From positions 33,646-97,645 of the forward strand of contig NZ_GG697142.2 of NCBI RefSeq assembly GCF_000155955.1: a stretch of 64,000 nt of DNA, read 5' to 3'. Origin of the DNA: Mitsuokella multacida DSM 20544 (GTDB lineage: Bacteria; Bacillota; Negativicutes; Selenomonadales; Selenomonadaceae). Under the pieces are notes generated by a model. That model was not told the DNA's origin and made no database searches. It saw only the letters and a list, made by a program, of their open reading frames with translations. Below are positions 43,165-51,523 of this stretch, piece after piece. Position numbers and translations under genes: made by a program. How positions within the stretch are numbered: the stretch's first letter is position 1; each line of letters starts with the position of its first letter.

Positions 43165-44010
43165 TCATATCTTGCGGTATGTCTTGCGGTAATCGCGCGG
43201 GGACATGCCGGTAATCTTGTGGAAGGCCTTGTTGAAGTAGCTGGAACTGTTGTAGCCCGTGCGGATGGCAATCTCAGTGATGGGCAGGGCCGTATCGATC
43301 AGCAGGGTCTGCGCCTCGCCGATGCGGCGCCGCGTGATGTATTGGAGCGGTGCGTAGCCGTAAGCGGCCTTGAACGCATGCGCGAGGTGGAAGGTGCTGA
43401 CGTGGAACTCCTGTGCGAGCCCCGCCAGGGTGATGGTCTCGTCGTAGGCCGCATCGAGGCGGCTGCGCACGCCTGCCAGGAGATGATGCTCCTCGGGCGG
43501 CAGCACGACGCTGCGGCTCGTCACTTCCATGACCAGGAGCAGCAGAGCACAGAGCAGGTGGTTGATGCTCTCTTCGGGATGGCAGCCCTTACCCTGCGCG
43601 CCACGGTACATGAACTCGAGCAGATGGCAGAAATCCGGGAAGAGTCCTTCTGTCTTCAGGACGGGCAGCACGTCTGGTGGCAGGAATTTCCCCGCGGGCA
43701 GGTTCGGCAGCTGCAGGCCGCGGATGGCACCGGAGTAGATAGATAGATTGCGGTTTGCCGGAGAGGACTCATCGTGCACGACGTCCTGCCCAATCAGCAG
43801 CAGGTCGCCCTTCTGCGTGTAGTAGCGCTGGCCGTCGATAATGTGGATGCCGCTGCCCTCCGTGATCAGGATGAACTCCGCGACATCGCCGTGGCGATGC
43901 ATCGTGCGCGGCATGGAGGTGTAGGGCGTCTCCGCGCGGTAGAGCGTCACGAGCCGGGGCATGGCCTCGCTCGTGAAGACGGGCTTGTAATTTGATGAGA
44001 TGAATGCCAT
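43165..44010 (-). CDS. AraC-family regulator, HDES group member 2
   Basis: A 281-residue regulator. The sensor part has MHRHGDVAEFILITEG and GDLLLIGQDVVHDES; the DNA-binding part has TLAGLAQEFHVSTFHLAHAF, PITEIAIRTGYNSSSYFNKAF and MSPRDYRKTYRK. Its C-terminal domain closely resembles that of the AraC gene at 37149 (APLQY...RRIGEAQTLLIDT). AGAAGGAGGG precedes ATG 44010. It is divergent from the IolT-like transporter and is the best candidate to control it. Confidence 0.9.
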   Translation of the reverse strand: MAFISSNYKPVFTSEAMPRLVTLYRAETPYTSMPRTMHRHGDVAEFILITEGSGIHIIDGQRYYTQKGDLLLIGQDVVHDESSPANRNLSIYSGAIRGLQLPNLPAGKFLPPDVLPVLKTEGLFPDFCHLLEFMYRGAQGKGCHPEESINHLLCALLLLVMEVTSRSVVLPPEEHHLLAGVRSRLDAAYDETITLAGLAQEFHVSTFHLAHAFKAAYGYAPLQYITRRRIGEAQTLLIDTALPITEIAIRTGYNSSSYFNKAFHKITGMSPRDYRKTYRKI

Positions 44011-44055
44011 AGACAACCCTCCTTCTCGAATCTTCTTTCTTTAGTTTAACAGCAA

Positions 44056-44071
44056 TTCCAAGATTCTGGAA
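44056..44071. promoter_or_regulatory. Inverted repeat upstream of the AraC gene
   Basis: TTCCA-AGATTC-TGGAA, about 45 bp before ATG 44010; possible self-regulation site. Confidence 0.35.
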
Positions 44072-44171
44072 GAACAACTGCAGGGGCATTTGAGATTCTC
44101 TTTATTCTGTATCTTGTTGCATTGTCTTGGGGGATATGATGCAGAATAATATAAAAGAAGCTCAAAGATAA

Positions 44172-44190
44172 CGTTTTCAGATAGAAAACG
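44172..44190. promoter_or_regulatory. Inverted repeat upstream of the transporter
   Basis: CGTTTTC-AGATA-GAAAACG, a perfect 7-bp dyad, about 40 bp upstream of the -10. Likely an operator. The rest of the 44011-44329 gap has no gene. Confidence 0.45.
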
Positions 44191-44203
44191 AGACAGAAAT
44201 CAT

Positions 44204-44240
44204 AAAGTATAATTCTGAAAATTCATCTATAATAAAGCAT
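44204..44240 (+). promoter_or_regulatory. Promoter element A (shared with 46701)
   Basis: AAAGTATAATTCTGAAAA, 5 bases, then CTATAATAAAGCAT. The -10 is TATAAT (44228-44233). The same arrangement precedes the iolI-iolG operon. Confidence 0.6.
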
Positions 44241-44329
44241 GTCAAGCAAAAGAGCGATGTTCCTGCGATGCGGGAACGACAAATATGACGAATATAGTGG
44301 AATGGTTTGAATTGAGAGGGGAATGTAAC

Positions 44330-45739
44330 ATGGCGGAATCATCTCATCAGAAGTATCTCAAGCGTGTCACGGTAGTCTCGACATTCGGCGGACTGCTCTT
44401 TGGTTATGACACGGGTGTCATCAATGGCGCGCTCGCCTTCATGGCCCGTCCGGACCAGCTGAATCTGACGCCGGCAGTCGAGGGCTTTGTCGCCAGTGGC
44501 CTGCTCTTCGGCGCGGCCATCGGTTCGTTCTTCGGCGGCCGTCTCTCAGATGCCGAGGGGCGCCGCAAGATGCTGCTCTGCCTCGCGGTGATCTTCTTCT
44601 TTGCGGCCATCGGCTGCTCCCTGTCGCCGACAGCAGGCATTCTCATCGCCTGCCGCTTCGTGCTCGGCCTGGCCGTCGGTGGTGCTTCGGTCACCGTGCC
44701 GGCGTATCTCGCGGAGATGGCGCCAGCTGACCGCCGCGGCCGCATGGTCACGCAGAACGAGCTCATGATCGTCTCGGGCCAGCTGCTCGCCTTCATCCTC
44801 AACGCCATCCTCGGCGTCACGTTCGGCGAGGTCGGCCACATCTGGCGCTACATGCTCGCCCTCGCATCGATCCCGGCTGTCGTGCTCTGGTTCGGCATGC
44901 TCGTGATGCCGGAGAGCCCGCGCTGGCTCCTGCTGCAGGGCCGCGTCAGCGATGCGATGCAGGTTCTCAAGAAGATCCGCGATGAGCGCATGGCCATTGC
45001 GGAGCTCAATGAGATCCAGGACAGCATCGACTCCGAGAGACACCTCGACAAGGCTGGTTACAAGGATCTGGCGACGCCCTGGATCCGCCGCATCGTCTTC
45101 ATCGGCATGGGCGTCTCCATCTGCCAGCAGATTTCTGGCGTCAACTCCATCATGTATTATGGCACGCAGATCCTGACGCAGGCAGGCTTCTCGACGGAAG
45201 CCGCCCTGATCGGCAACATCGCCAACGGCACCATCTCTGTCGCGGCCACGATTTTCGGCATGTGGCTCATGACGCGCCATGGCCGCCGTCCGCTCATCAT
45301 GACGGGCCAGATCGGCACGATGGCCTGCCTCTGCGCGATCGGCCTGCTCTCGAACCTGCTCGCCGGCACGGAGATCCTGCCGTTTGTTGTCCTCTCGCTG
45401 ACGGTCACCTTCCTGTTCTTCCAGCAGGGCTTCCTGTCGCCCGTCACCTGGCTGCTGCTCTCGGAGCTCTTCCCACTGCGCATCCGCGGCATGGGCATGG
45501 GCTGCGCCGTCCTCTGCCTCTGGCTGACGAACTTCTGCATCGGCTCCGCATTCCCGAGCCTGCTTTACTCGTTCGGTCTCTCGGCCACATTCTTCATCTT
45601 CGCGGCCATCGGCCTGCTCGGTCTCGGCTTCGTTTACAAGTTCGTGCCGGAAACGCGTGGCCGCACGCTCGAGCAGATAGAGCGTGACTTCCGCCATCAC
45701 GGTGAGACGGATGTAGCGCACTGCGAGGAAAAGGCCTGA
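44330..45739 (+). CDS. MFS sugar/inositol:proton symporter, IolT-like
   Basis: A 469-residue, 12-helix transporter of the sugar-porter family. Signatures seen: GGLLFGYDTGVINGAL (helix 1), GRRKMLL, PESPRWLL, QQISGVNSIMYYGTQI (substrate helix) and PETRGRTLEQIE at the end. Inositol and xylose transporters share these; the iol-type neighbours favour a cyclitol or related sugar. GAGAGGGGA precedes ATG 44330; the open frame upstream has no ribosome site. Confidence 0.9.
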   Translation: MAESSHQKYLKRVTVVSTFGGLLFGYDTGVINGALAFMARPDQLNLTPAVEGFVASGLLFGAAIGSFFGGRLSDAEGRRKMLLCLAVIFFFAAIGCSLSPTAGILIACRFVLGLAVGGASVTVPAYLAEMAPADRRGRMVTQNELMIVSGQLLAFILNAILGVTFGEVGHIWRYMLALASIPAVVLWFGMLVMPESPRWLLLQGRVSDAMQVLKKIRDERMAIAELNEIQDSIDSERHLDKAGYKDLATPWIRRIVFIGMGVSICQQISGVNSIMYYGTQILTQAGFSTEAALIGNIANGTISVAATIFGMWLMTRHGRRPLIMTGQIGTMACLCAIGLLSNLLAGTEILPFVVLSLTVTFLFFQQGFLSPVTWLLLSELFPLRIRGMGMGCAVLCLWLTNFCIGSAFPSLLYSFGLSATFFIFAAIGLLGLGFVYKFVPETRGRTLEQIERDFRHHGETDVAHCEEKA

Positions 45740-45797
45740 GCAAGACGAATCCAGAATCCAAAAGCATCTCAAAGAATCTCATAATCTCATAATGCGG

Positions 45798-45843
45798 AGA
45801 GCCGGTCTGTTCCACGATGCTGGAGCAGGCCGGCTCTGTTTTG
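45798..45843 (+). terminator. Terminator of the sugar transporter
   Basis: AGAGCCGG...CCGGCTCT with further CTG/CAG pairing, then TTTT. Confidence 0.72.
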
Positions 45844-45916
45844 CAGGATAATTCTTGTAAAGCAAGAGAAAATCCTGTTAAAATAGAGGAAATAAGTGTA
45901 ATGGGGGCAATGTGCT

Positions 45917-46609
45917 ATGGGCGTCGTTTACTACAAGCAGAACAAGAACATCCTTGAGCCACATCTTTCCTGGGACGAGATGCGGCTCGTCTACGTGAGC
46001 TTCAATGACCGCCAGGAGACCTTGACGCCGACGGCCGTCCATTGCCACGAGAAGAATCTCGAGCTGCAGTACATCTGCGGTGGCCGCGGCAACCTGCGGA
46101 TCGGTAGCCGCCTCTATGAGGTGCAGGAAGGTGACCTGCTCGTCTACAATCAGGGCGAGCTCCACGACGAGAGCGCCGACCCGGAGCAGGGGCTCTGGTT
46201 CTACAACTGTGGCGTGACGGGACTGAATCTACCGGGAAGGCCGGAGGGCGAGCTCATTGCCCCTGAGACATCGCCGCGCATCCATGCCGGTGAGACGGCC
46301 GGCGTCGTAGAATCGCTCTTCAAGCTGCTCTATGCAGAGGTGGAACGCGACCTGCCAAAGAATGAGCAGATCACGCATGACATCCTGCGCGTGCTCATCA
46401 GCATGATCCTCTACCAGCTGCCGAAGGAACGCCAGCTGCCGTCGCGGGAGAAGGACCGCCTGCTCATTGCGTGCAAGGACTACATCGACGGTCATTTCAT
46501 GGAGGAGCTCACGGTGGAAAAACTGGCGGAGCGCTCGCACATGAGCATCTCGGGTTTTGCGCATCAGTTCAAGAAGCTCAACAAGCTGCTGTTGCATCAT
46601 CCAATTTGA
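45917..46609 (+). CDS. AraC-family regulator, HDES group member 3, C-terminally truncated
   Basis: A 230-residue protein. The sensor domain is complete (VHCHEKNLELQYICGG, GDLLVYNQGELHDES), as is the first helix-turn-helix (VEKLAERSHMSISGFAHQF), but it ends at NKLLLHHPI. The second helix-turn-helix and the closing AraC helix (about 50-60 residues) are missing, and no continuation is seen in other frames before the terminator at 46643. It may be non-functional, or a ligand-binding partner of its paralogues. GGGGGC precedes ATG 45917. Confidence 0.8.
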   Translation: MGVVYYKQNKNILEPHLSWDEMRLVYVSFNDRQETLTPTAVHCHEKNLELQYICGGRGNLRIGSRLYEVQEGDLLVYNQGELHDESADPEQGLWFYNCGVTGLNLPGRPEGELIAPETSPRIHAGETAGVVESLFKLLYAEVERDLPKNEQITHDILRVLISMILYQLPKERQLPSREKDRLLIACKDYIDGHFMEELTVEKLAERSHMSISGFAHQFKKLNKLLLHHPI

Positions 46610-46642
46610 GCCAGTGGCCAGCGAGCTTCCTGCTTTTGCAGA

Positions 46643-46677
46643 AACGTGCAAGTCATCGGACTTGCACGTTTTTTTTG
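46643..46677 (+). terminator. Terminator of the truncated AraC gene
   Basis: AACGTGCAAGTC, loop ATCG, GACTTGCACGTT, then TTTTTT. Confidence 0.9.
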
Positions 46678-46700
46678 TGGGCAAAGCGAGCAGGAACGAG

Positions 46701-46738
46701 AAAGTAATATTCTGAAAACAGAGCTATACTAAAACCAT
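46701..46738 (+). promoter_or_regulatory. Promoter element A of iolI-iolG
   Basis: AAAGTAATATTCTGAAAA, 5 bases, then CTATACTAAAACCAT; -10 is TATACT (46725-46730). Near copy of the element at 44204. Confidence 0.6.
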
Positions 46739-46788
46739 CAAGTGAGAGCAAATCATCCTGAAGAATAAAGAAAGGGAGCATGAACGCG

Positions 46789-47622
46789 ATGAAACTCAGC
46801 ATGAATCAGGCAACCTGCCTGGAAAAATCCAGCCTGGAAAAAGATCTCGAACTCTGCGAGAAATACGGCTACGATATGATCGAGCCGCGCACGATGGACG
46901 GCATCCCCAACTATCTCAAGAACCACACGATTGATGAGCTGGCAGCCTGGTTCAAGAACCACAAGGTGAAGCCACTGGCCTTCAACACGCTTTGCTTCTT
47001 CAATAACCGCACGCCGGAGGATTACCAGAAGGTCCTGCAGGAACTTCGTCAGATGTGCGAATGGGGCAAGAAGATCGGCTGCAAGACGGTCATCACGGTG
47101 CCGACGGTCGACCTCAAGAAGGTCACGCGCCAGGAAATCCACAAATCGGCGGTCAAATGCCTCAAGGAGATGGGTGCGATTGCAGCAGAATACGGCATGC
47201 GCATCTCGGTAGAGTTCATCGGCCATCCGGCAGCTTCCATCAATACGTTCGGTGAGGCTTGGTCGATCATCGAGGAAGTCGACATGGACAATGTCGGCAT
47301 CACGCTCGACTGCTTCCACTTCCACGGCATGGGCTCGAAGCTCGAGGACCTCGCCAAGGCCGACGGCAAGAAAATCTTCATCGTGCATCTCAACGACACG
47401 GAGGACTTCCCGATTGGCTCGCTGCTCGATGAAGACCGCGTCTGGCCGGGCGATGGCTGCATCGACCTCGATGCGATCTTCCAAACGCTCAAGAAGATCG
47501 GCTGGCAGGAAGATGTCGTCTCGCTCGAGCTCTTCCGTCCCGAGTACTACAAGATGGACCCGGACGATGTTTACCGCATCGGCAAGGAGAAGTCGGAAGC
47601 CGTCATCAAGCGCAATTTTTAA
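46789..47622 (+). CDS. iolI: 2-keto-myo-inositol isomerase IolI
   Basis: A 277-residue TIM-barrel isomerase that interconverts 2-keto-myo-inositol and 1-keto-D-chiro-inositol. It follows Bacillus IolI closely along its whole length: LELCEKYGYDMIEPRTMD, LAFNTLCFFNNR, SVEFIGHPAASINTFGEA, GITLDCFHFHGMGS, HLNDTEDFPIG, LDEDRVWPGDGCIDLDA and SLELFRPEYYK. Metal ligands Glu, Asp, His and Glu are present in these blocks. Start 46789 (MKLSMNQ) matches the family and leaves a proper distance to AAAGGGAG; ATG 46780 lies too close. It is followed 27 bases later by iolG. Confidence 0.9.
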   Translation: MKLSMNQATCLEKSSLEKDLELCEKYGYDMIEPRTMDGIPNYLKNHTIDELAAWFKNHKVKPLAFNTLCFFNNRTPEDYQKVLQELRQMCEWGKKIGCKTVITVPTVDLKKVTRQEIHKSAVKCLKEMGAIAAEYGMRISVEFIGHPAASINTFGEAWSIIEEVDMDNVGITLDCFHFHGMGSKLEDLAKADGKKIFIVHLNDTEDFPIGSLLDEDRVWPGDGCIDLDAIFQTLKKIGWQEDVVSLELFRPEYYKMDPDDVYRIGKEKSEAVIKRNF

Positions 47623-47649
47623 TAGACATATAGATAGGGAGGAATCATC

Positions 47650-48660
47650 ATGTTACATGTAGGTGTCATCGGTTGCGGTGGTATGGGCAGAAGCCATATT
47701 GATCGTCTGACGAATCGTACGCAGGGCGCAGAGGTTGTCGCTGTTGCGGATATGGTCGACGCACTCGTCGAGAAGGGGGCCGCTATCGCTGGCCCGAACT
47801 GCAAGAAGTACAAGAGCGAAGCCGACCTCATCAACGATCCGGCTGTCGACGCTGTCTTCATCGTCACGCCGGGCTTTGCCCACAAAGAAGCACTGCTCTT
47901 GGCCATCAAGGCTGGCAAGCGCATCTTCTGCGAGAAGCCGCTCTGCACGACGGCGGAGGACTGCCTCGAGGTCATCGATGCCGAAGTCAAGTCGGGCAAG
48001 CATCTGATCCAGCTCGGTTTCATGCGCCGCTATGATAAGGGGTATAATGAGGTCAAAGCAGCACTGGATTCTGGCGAATACGGCTCACCGCTGCTGCTGC
48101 ACTGCACGCACCGCAATCCGGAAGTGCCGGACAGCTACACGACGGCGATGGCGGTCCACGATACGGCCATCCATGAGATTGACGTCACGCATTGGCTTGT
48201 CAACGATGACTTCGTCTCGGCACAGGTCATCATGCCGAAGGTCACGAAGTACGCGCATGCAGAGCTCGCTGACCCACAGCTCATGATCCTGCAGACGAAG
48301 AGCGGCATCGTCGTCGAGGATGAGGTCTTCGTCAACTGCAAGTTCGGTTACGATATCAACTGCCATGTGGTCTGCGAGGACGGCGTCATCGAGATGCCGC
48401 AGCCGCTCTACCCGACCTACCGCAAGAACGCTCAGATCACGCAGACGATCGATACGGACTGCTTCGTTCGCTTCCACGATGCGTACGACGATGAGGTCCA
48501 GAACTGGGTCAACGATGCGGCAGAAGGCATCATCGGCGGCCCGAATGCCTGGGATGGCTATCTCGCGGCCATCACGGCCGACGCACTGGTCCGCGCTCAG
48601 ACGAGCGGCAAAGTCGAGACCATCAAGCCGGCTCAGGAGAAACCAGCTTTCTACGACTGA
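47650..48660 (+). CDS. iolG: Inositol 2-dehydrogenase-like IolG (Gfo/Idh/MocA)
   Basis: A 336-residue NAD-dependent dehydrogenase expected to oxidise myo-inositol or a similar cyclitol to the 2-keto form. Rossmann motif HVGVIGCGGMGRSH; CEKPLCTT with the catalytic lysine; GFMRRYDKGY; and HDTAIHEIDVTHWL with the catalytic Asp/His pair typical of IolG. GGGAGGAATC precedes ATG 47650. Operon with iolI; promoter element A upstream. Substrate could be a stereoisomer such as scyllo- or D-chiro-inositol. Confidence 0.88.
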   Translation: MLHVGVIGCGGMGRSHIDRLTNRTQGAEVVAVADMVDALVEKGAAIAGPNCKKYKSEADLINDPAVDAVFIVTPGFAHKEALLLAIKAGKRIFCEKPLCTTAEDCLEVIDAEVKSGKHLIQLGFMRRYDKGYNEVKAALDSGEYGSPLLLHCTHRNPEVPDSYTTAMAVHDTAIHEIDVTHWLVNDDFVSAQVIMPKVTKYAHAELADPQLMILQTKSGIVVEDEVFVNCKFGYDINCHVVCEDGVIEMPQPLYPTYRKNAQITQTIDTDCFVRFHDAYDDEVQNWVNDAAEGIIGGPNAWDGYLAAITADALVRAQTSGKVETIKPAQEKPAFYD

Positions 48661-48731
48661 ACTGGGATATCACTCATAAAACCCCTTGTTCCTCTTTGAC
48701 TCGTTGTTCTTGTTTCCTAACTTCCCTTCCA

Positions 48732-48767
48732 AGGTCCGCTGCCCGCCGTGGCTGCGGATCTTTTTTT
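48732..48767 (+). terminator. Terminator of iolI-iolG
   Basis: AGGTCCGC and GCGGATCT (one G-T pair), then TTTTTT. The remaining sequence up to 48941 holds no recognisable gene. Confidence 0.7.
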
Positions 48768-48941
48768 GCTCCGCGTCTCGTTCGTCTCAACCTTTCTCGA
48801 TTTTGCAGGCAGAAGCCAGTAGAATTTTTTAGGCGGTTGTAGTATAGTGTAATTGAATCAAGAAACCGAAAGAACCCCTTTTACGCATGTGCCTTAGGCA
48901 CGATTCAGGCTTATCTCAAGCTTATCATGGAGGAAATGAAG

Positions 48942-49538
48942 ATGGAAAAACATACGTTGATCACGATTTCGCGTCAGTTCGGCAGCGGCGGCCGTGAGGT
49001 CGCGGAGATCCTGGCCAAGAAGCTCGGCGTGCGCCGCTACGACAAGAAGATCGTCGAGATGGCAGCCGACAACATCGAGGAAGGCATGGACCCGAGGGAA
49101 GCTGTCGAGCTTTCCTACAACACGCCATCCAACTGCCTCGGCAACCTCGGCGATTATGGCTATGAGCGCGTCGCGCGCCACAACCGCATGTACATCGAGC
49201 AGGCCAAGGTCATCCTCGGCGTGGCGGAGAAGGAGAGCGCCGTCTTCCTCGGACGCTGCGCTGACTATATCCTGAAGGACAAGCCGAATTGCTATTCATT
49301 CTTTATCTACGCGGATGACGACTTCCGCGCACAGCGCGCTAAGACGGATTACGATGGCGCGACGCTTGAGCAGCTCAACAAGGAAGAGAAGCGCCGTAAG
49401 CAGTACTATGAGTTCTACACGGGCCAGACCTGGGGAGCTCCGGAGCACTATGACCTCATGATCAACACGTCGAACATGCCGCTCGAAGATGTGGCGGATT
49501 TCATCCTCGACTACATCAAGAAAAATCCGAGAGGCTGA
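48942..49538 (+). CDS. Cytidylate kinase-like protein
   Basis: A 198-residue P-loop protein of the cytidylate kinase-like family (not Cmk itself). The nucleotide loop is ISRQFGSGGREVAEILAKKLG, followed by YDKKIVEMAA and FLGRCADYILKD, which are family signatures. Its substrate is not established. ATG 48942 is chosen because GGAGG lies 8 bases upstream; ATG 48927 overlaps that site. Single-gene unit with its own terminator. Confidence 0.85.
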   Translation: MEKHTLITISRQFGSGGREVAEILAKKLGVRRYDKKIVEMAADNIEEGMDPREAVELSYNTPSNCLGNLGDYGYERVARHNRMYIEQAKVILGVAEKESAVFLGRCADYILKDKPNCYSFFIYADDDFRAQRAKTDYDGATLEQLNKEEKRRKQYYEFYTGQTWGAPEHYDLMINTSNMPLEDVADFILDYIKKNPRG

Positions 49539-49554
49539 TAGATCCTCTTTTGAG

Positions 49555-49582
49555 ACTGCCGCAAGTTGCGGCAGTTTTTTTG
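49555..49582 (+). terminator. Terminator of the kinase-like gene
   Basis: ACTGCCGCAAGTTGCGGCAGT, then TTTTTT. Confidence 0.88.
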
Positions 49583-49727
49583 TGTAGCAAGGCACGGGGG
49601 GCGTTCGCTTTTCTTTCGGATTGATACGGAAACCGGCACGCAGAGGGGCAAACCTAATTAATAAATTTTGATTATGACAATGACTTTTCAGAATAAATTT
49701 ATTTTAGGAGAATTTGTTGGAAATGGT

Positions 49728-49784
49728 TTTACTTCTACGTTTAAACAGTGTAGAATAGGGGTAGATGAGGGCTCAGGAGCCCTC
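49728..49784 (+). promoter_or_regulatory. pyk promoter and 5' hairpin
   Basis: TTTACT (49728-49733), 17 bp, TAGAAT (49751-49756). The predicted transcript begins near 49763 and opens with GAGGGCTC-AG-GAGCCCTC (49767-49784), a hairpin at the very 5' end of a 120-nt leader. No further known riboswitch is recognised in 49583-49883. Confidence 0.5.
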
Positions 49785-49883
49785 TTGAAACAGGCCGAGA
49801 CATGATGTAGCAGCGAATCGGTGCGCGGCGGCATCTGTCTGAATAGATAGTAGGGTACTAAAAGAATAGGTGGGGATTATCAC

Positions 49884-51311
49884 ATGTTAAAGAAGACGAA
49901 AATTATCTGCACGCAGGGTCCCGCTACGGAGAGACCGGGCGTAGTTGATGCACTGATCGCAAATGGCATGAACTGTGCACGCTTCAACTTCTCCCATGGT
50001 GATCATGCAGAGCACCTGAACCGCATCAACATGGTGCGCGAGGCTGCTAAGAAGGCTGGCAAGGTCATTTCCCTGATCCTCGATACGAAGGGCCCGGAGA
50101 TGCGTCTTGGCGAGTTCAAGGACGGCAAGGTCATGCTCGAGAAGGGCAACAAGTTCACGCTGACGTATGAGGATATCCCGGGCGATGAGACGCATGTCTC
50201 CGTCAACCACAAGGGCCTCTACACGGAAGTGAAGCCGGGCGACACGCTGCTCCTCTCCGATGGCCTCGTCGCTCTGAAGGTTGATGAGATCCGCGGTAAG
50301 GACATCATCACGACGATTCAGAACAGCGGCAAGATGAGCACGAAGAAGCGCGTCGCTGCTCCGGGCGTATCCCTTGGCCTGCCGCCAATCTCGGAGCAGG
50401 ATGCGAAGGATATCGTCTTCGGCTGCGAGCAGGACATGGATTTCGTCGCTGCTTCATTCATCCAGCGTCCGGAGGATGTCCTGGCCATCCGCAAGCTCAT
50501 CGAGGAGCACAATGGCCACATGGAGATCCTGCCGAAGATCGAGAACCTCGAAGGCGTCAAGAACTTCGATGCAATCCTCGAAGTCTCCGACGGCATCATG
50601 GTCGCTCGTGGTGACCTCGGCGTTGAGGTCCCGGCAGAGGATGTCCCGCTGATTCAGAAAGAGATCATCCGTAAGTGCAATAAGGCCGGCAAGCCGGTCA
50701 TCGTCGCAACGCAGATGCTCGATTCCATGGAGCGCAACCCGCGTCCGACGCGTGCTGAGGTCTCCGATGTCGGCAACGCCATCCTCGATGGTACGGATGC
50801 CATCATGCTCTCCGGCGAGACGGCTTCCGGTGACTATCCGATTGAGGCTGTTTCCACGATGAACCGCATCGCAATGCGCATCGAGGAATCCCTCGAGTAC
50901 AAGAACCTCTTCGTTGAGCGCGGCTTCGAGCACAGCCAGAGCCGTACGCGCGCCGTCGCACATGCTACGGTCCAGATGGCTTACGAGCTCGATGTCCCGG
51001 CTATCATCACGCCGACCGACAGCGGCTACACGACGAAGATCGTATCCCGTTACCGTCCGAAAGCAGCTATCATTGCTTACACGCCGCATGAGAAGGTTGT
51101 CCGTCAGCTCAACCTCCGTTGGGGCGTATACCCGATCCTCGGCACGCAGTGGAAGGACGTCGATGAGATGATCGCGAACGCGGTTTCCGCAGCTGTCAAG
51201 GATGGCTTCGTGAAGCGCGGCGACACGACGATCATCACGTCCGGCATCAAGCTCCAGAGCAAGACGAGCGTCGGCAACAACACGAACATGATCCGCGTCT
51301 ACAAGATCTGA
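49884..51311 (+). CDS. pyk: Pyruvate kinase
   Basis: A 475-residue glycolytic enzyme transferring phosphate from phosphoenolpyruvate to ADP. Seen: KTKIICTQGPATERPG at the start, the K/Mg motif IMVARGDLGVEVP, the ATQMLDSM block, and the LSGETASGDYPIEAVSTM region. The length is that of the plain form; the extra C-terminal PEP-utiliser domain of Bacillus-type pyruvate kinases is absent. GGTGGGG precedes ATG 49884. Confidence 0.97.
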   Translation: MLKKTKIICTQGPATERPGVVDALIANGMNCARFNFSHGDHAEHLNRINMVREAAKKAGKVISLILDTKGPEMRLGEFKDGKVMLEKGNKFTLTYEDIPGDETHVSVNHKGLYTEVKPGDTLLLSDGLVALKVDEIRGKDIITTIQNSGKMSTKKRVAAPGVSLGLPPISEQDAKDIVFGCEQDMDFVAASFIQRPEDVLAIRKLIEEHNGHMEILPKIENLEGVKNFDAILEVSDGIMVARGDLGVEVPAEDVPLIQKEIIRKCNKAGKPVIVATQMLDSMERNPRPTRAEVSDVGNAILDGTDAIMLSGETASGDYPIEAVSTMNRIAMRIEESLEYKNLFVERGFEHSQSRTRAVAHATVQMAYELDVPAIITPTDSGYTTKIVSRYRPKAAIIAYTPHEKVVRQLNLRWGVYPILGTQWKDVDEMIANAVSAAVKDGFVKRGDTTIITSGIKLQSKTSVGNNTNMIRVYKI

Positions 51312-51353
51312 TTGCAGGATACAGCGTATCCTGGTCCATCTTGCTGACCGGCA

Positions 51354-51389
51354 AGAGACCACTGGGCATGGCCCGGTGGTCTCTTTTTC
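51354..51389 (+). terminator. Terminator of pyk
   Basis: AGAGACCACTGGGC and GCCCGGTGGTCTCT, then TTTT. Confidence 0.88.
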
Positions 51390-51457
51390 TTTTTGAATGC
51401 AGATGTTCTGTTTTCAGGAGACAAGCTGTACAAAATAAAAAAATTTTCATAACCCGA

Positions 51458-51486
51458 TTGAGAATTCTGTTACAATGTGATATGAT
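51458..51486 (+). promoter_or_regulatory. Promoter of the small gene at 51524
   Basis: TTGAGA (51458-51463), 17 bp, TATGAT (51481-51486). Confidence 0.65.
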
Positions 51487-51523
51487 AAAGATAGAATTGG
51501 AATAAATAAAAGGAGGAGTATCT

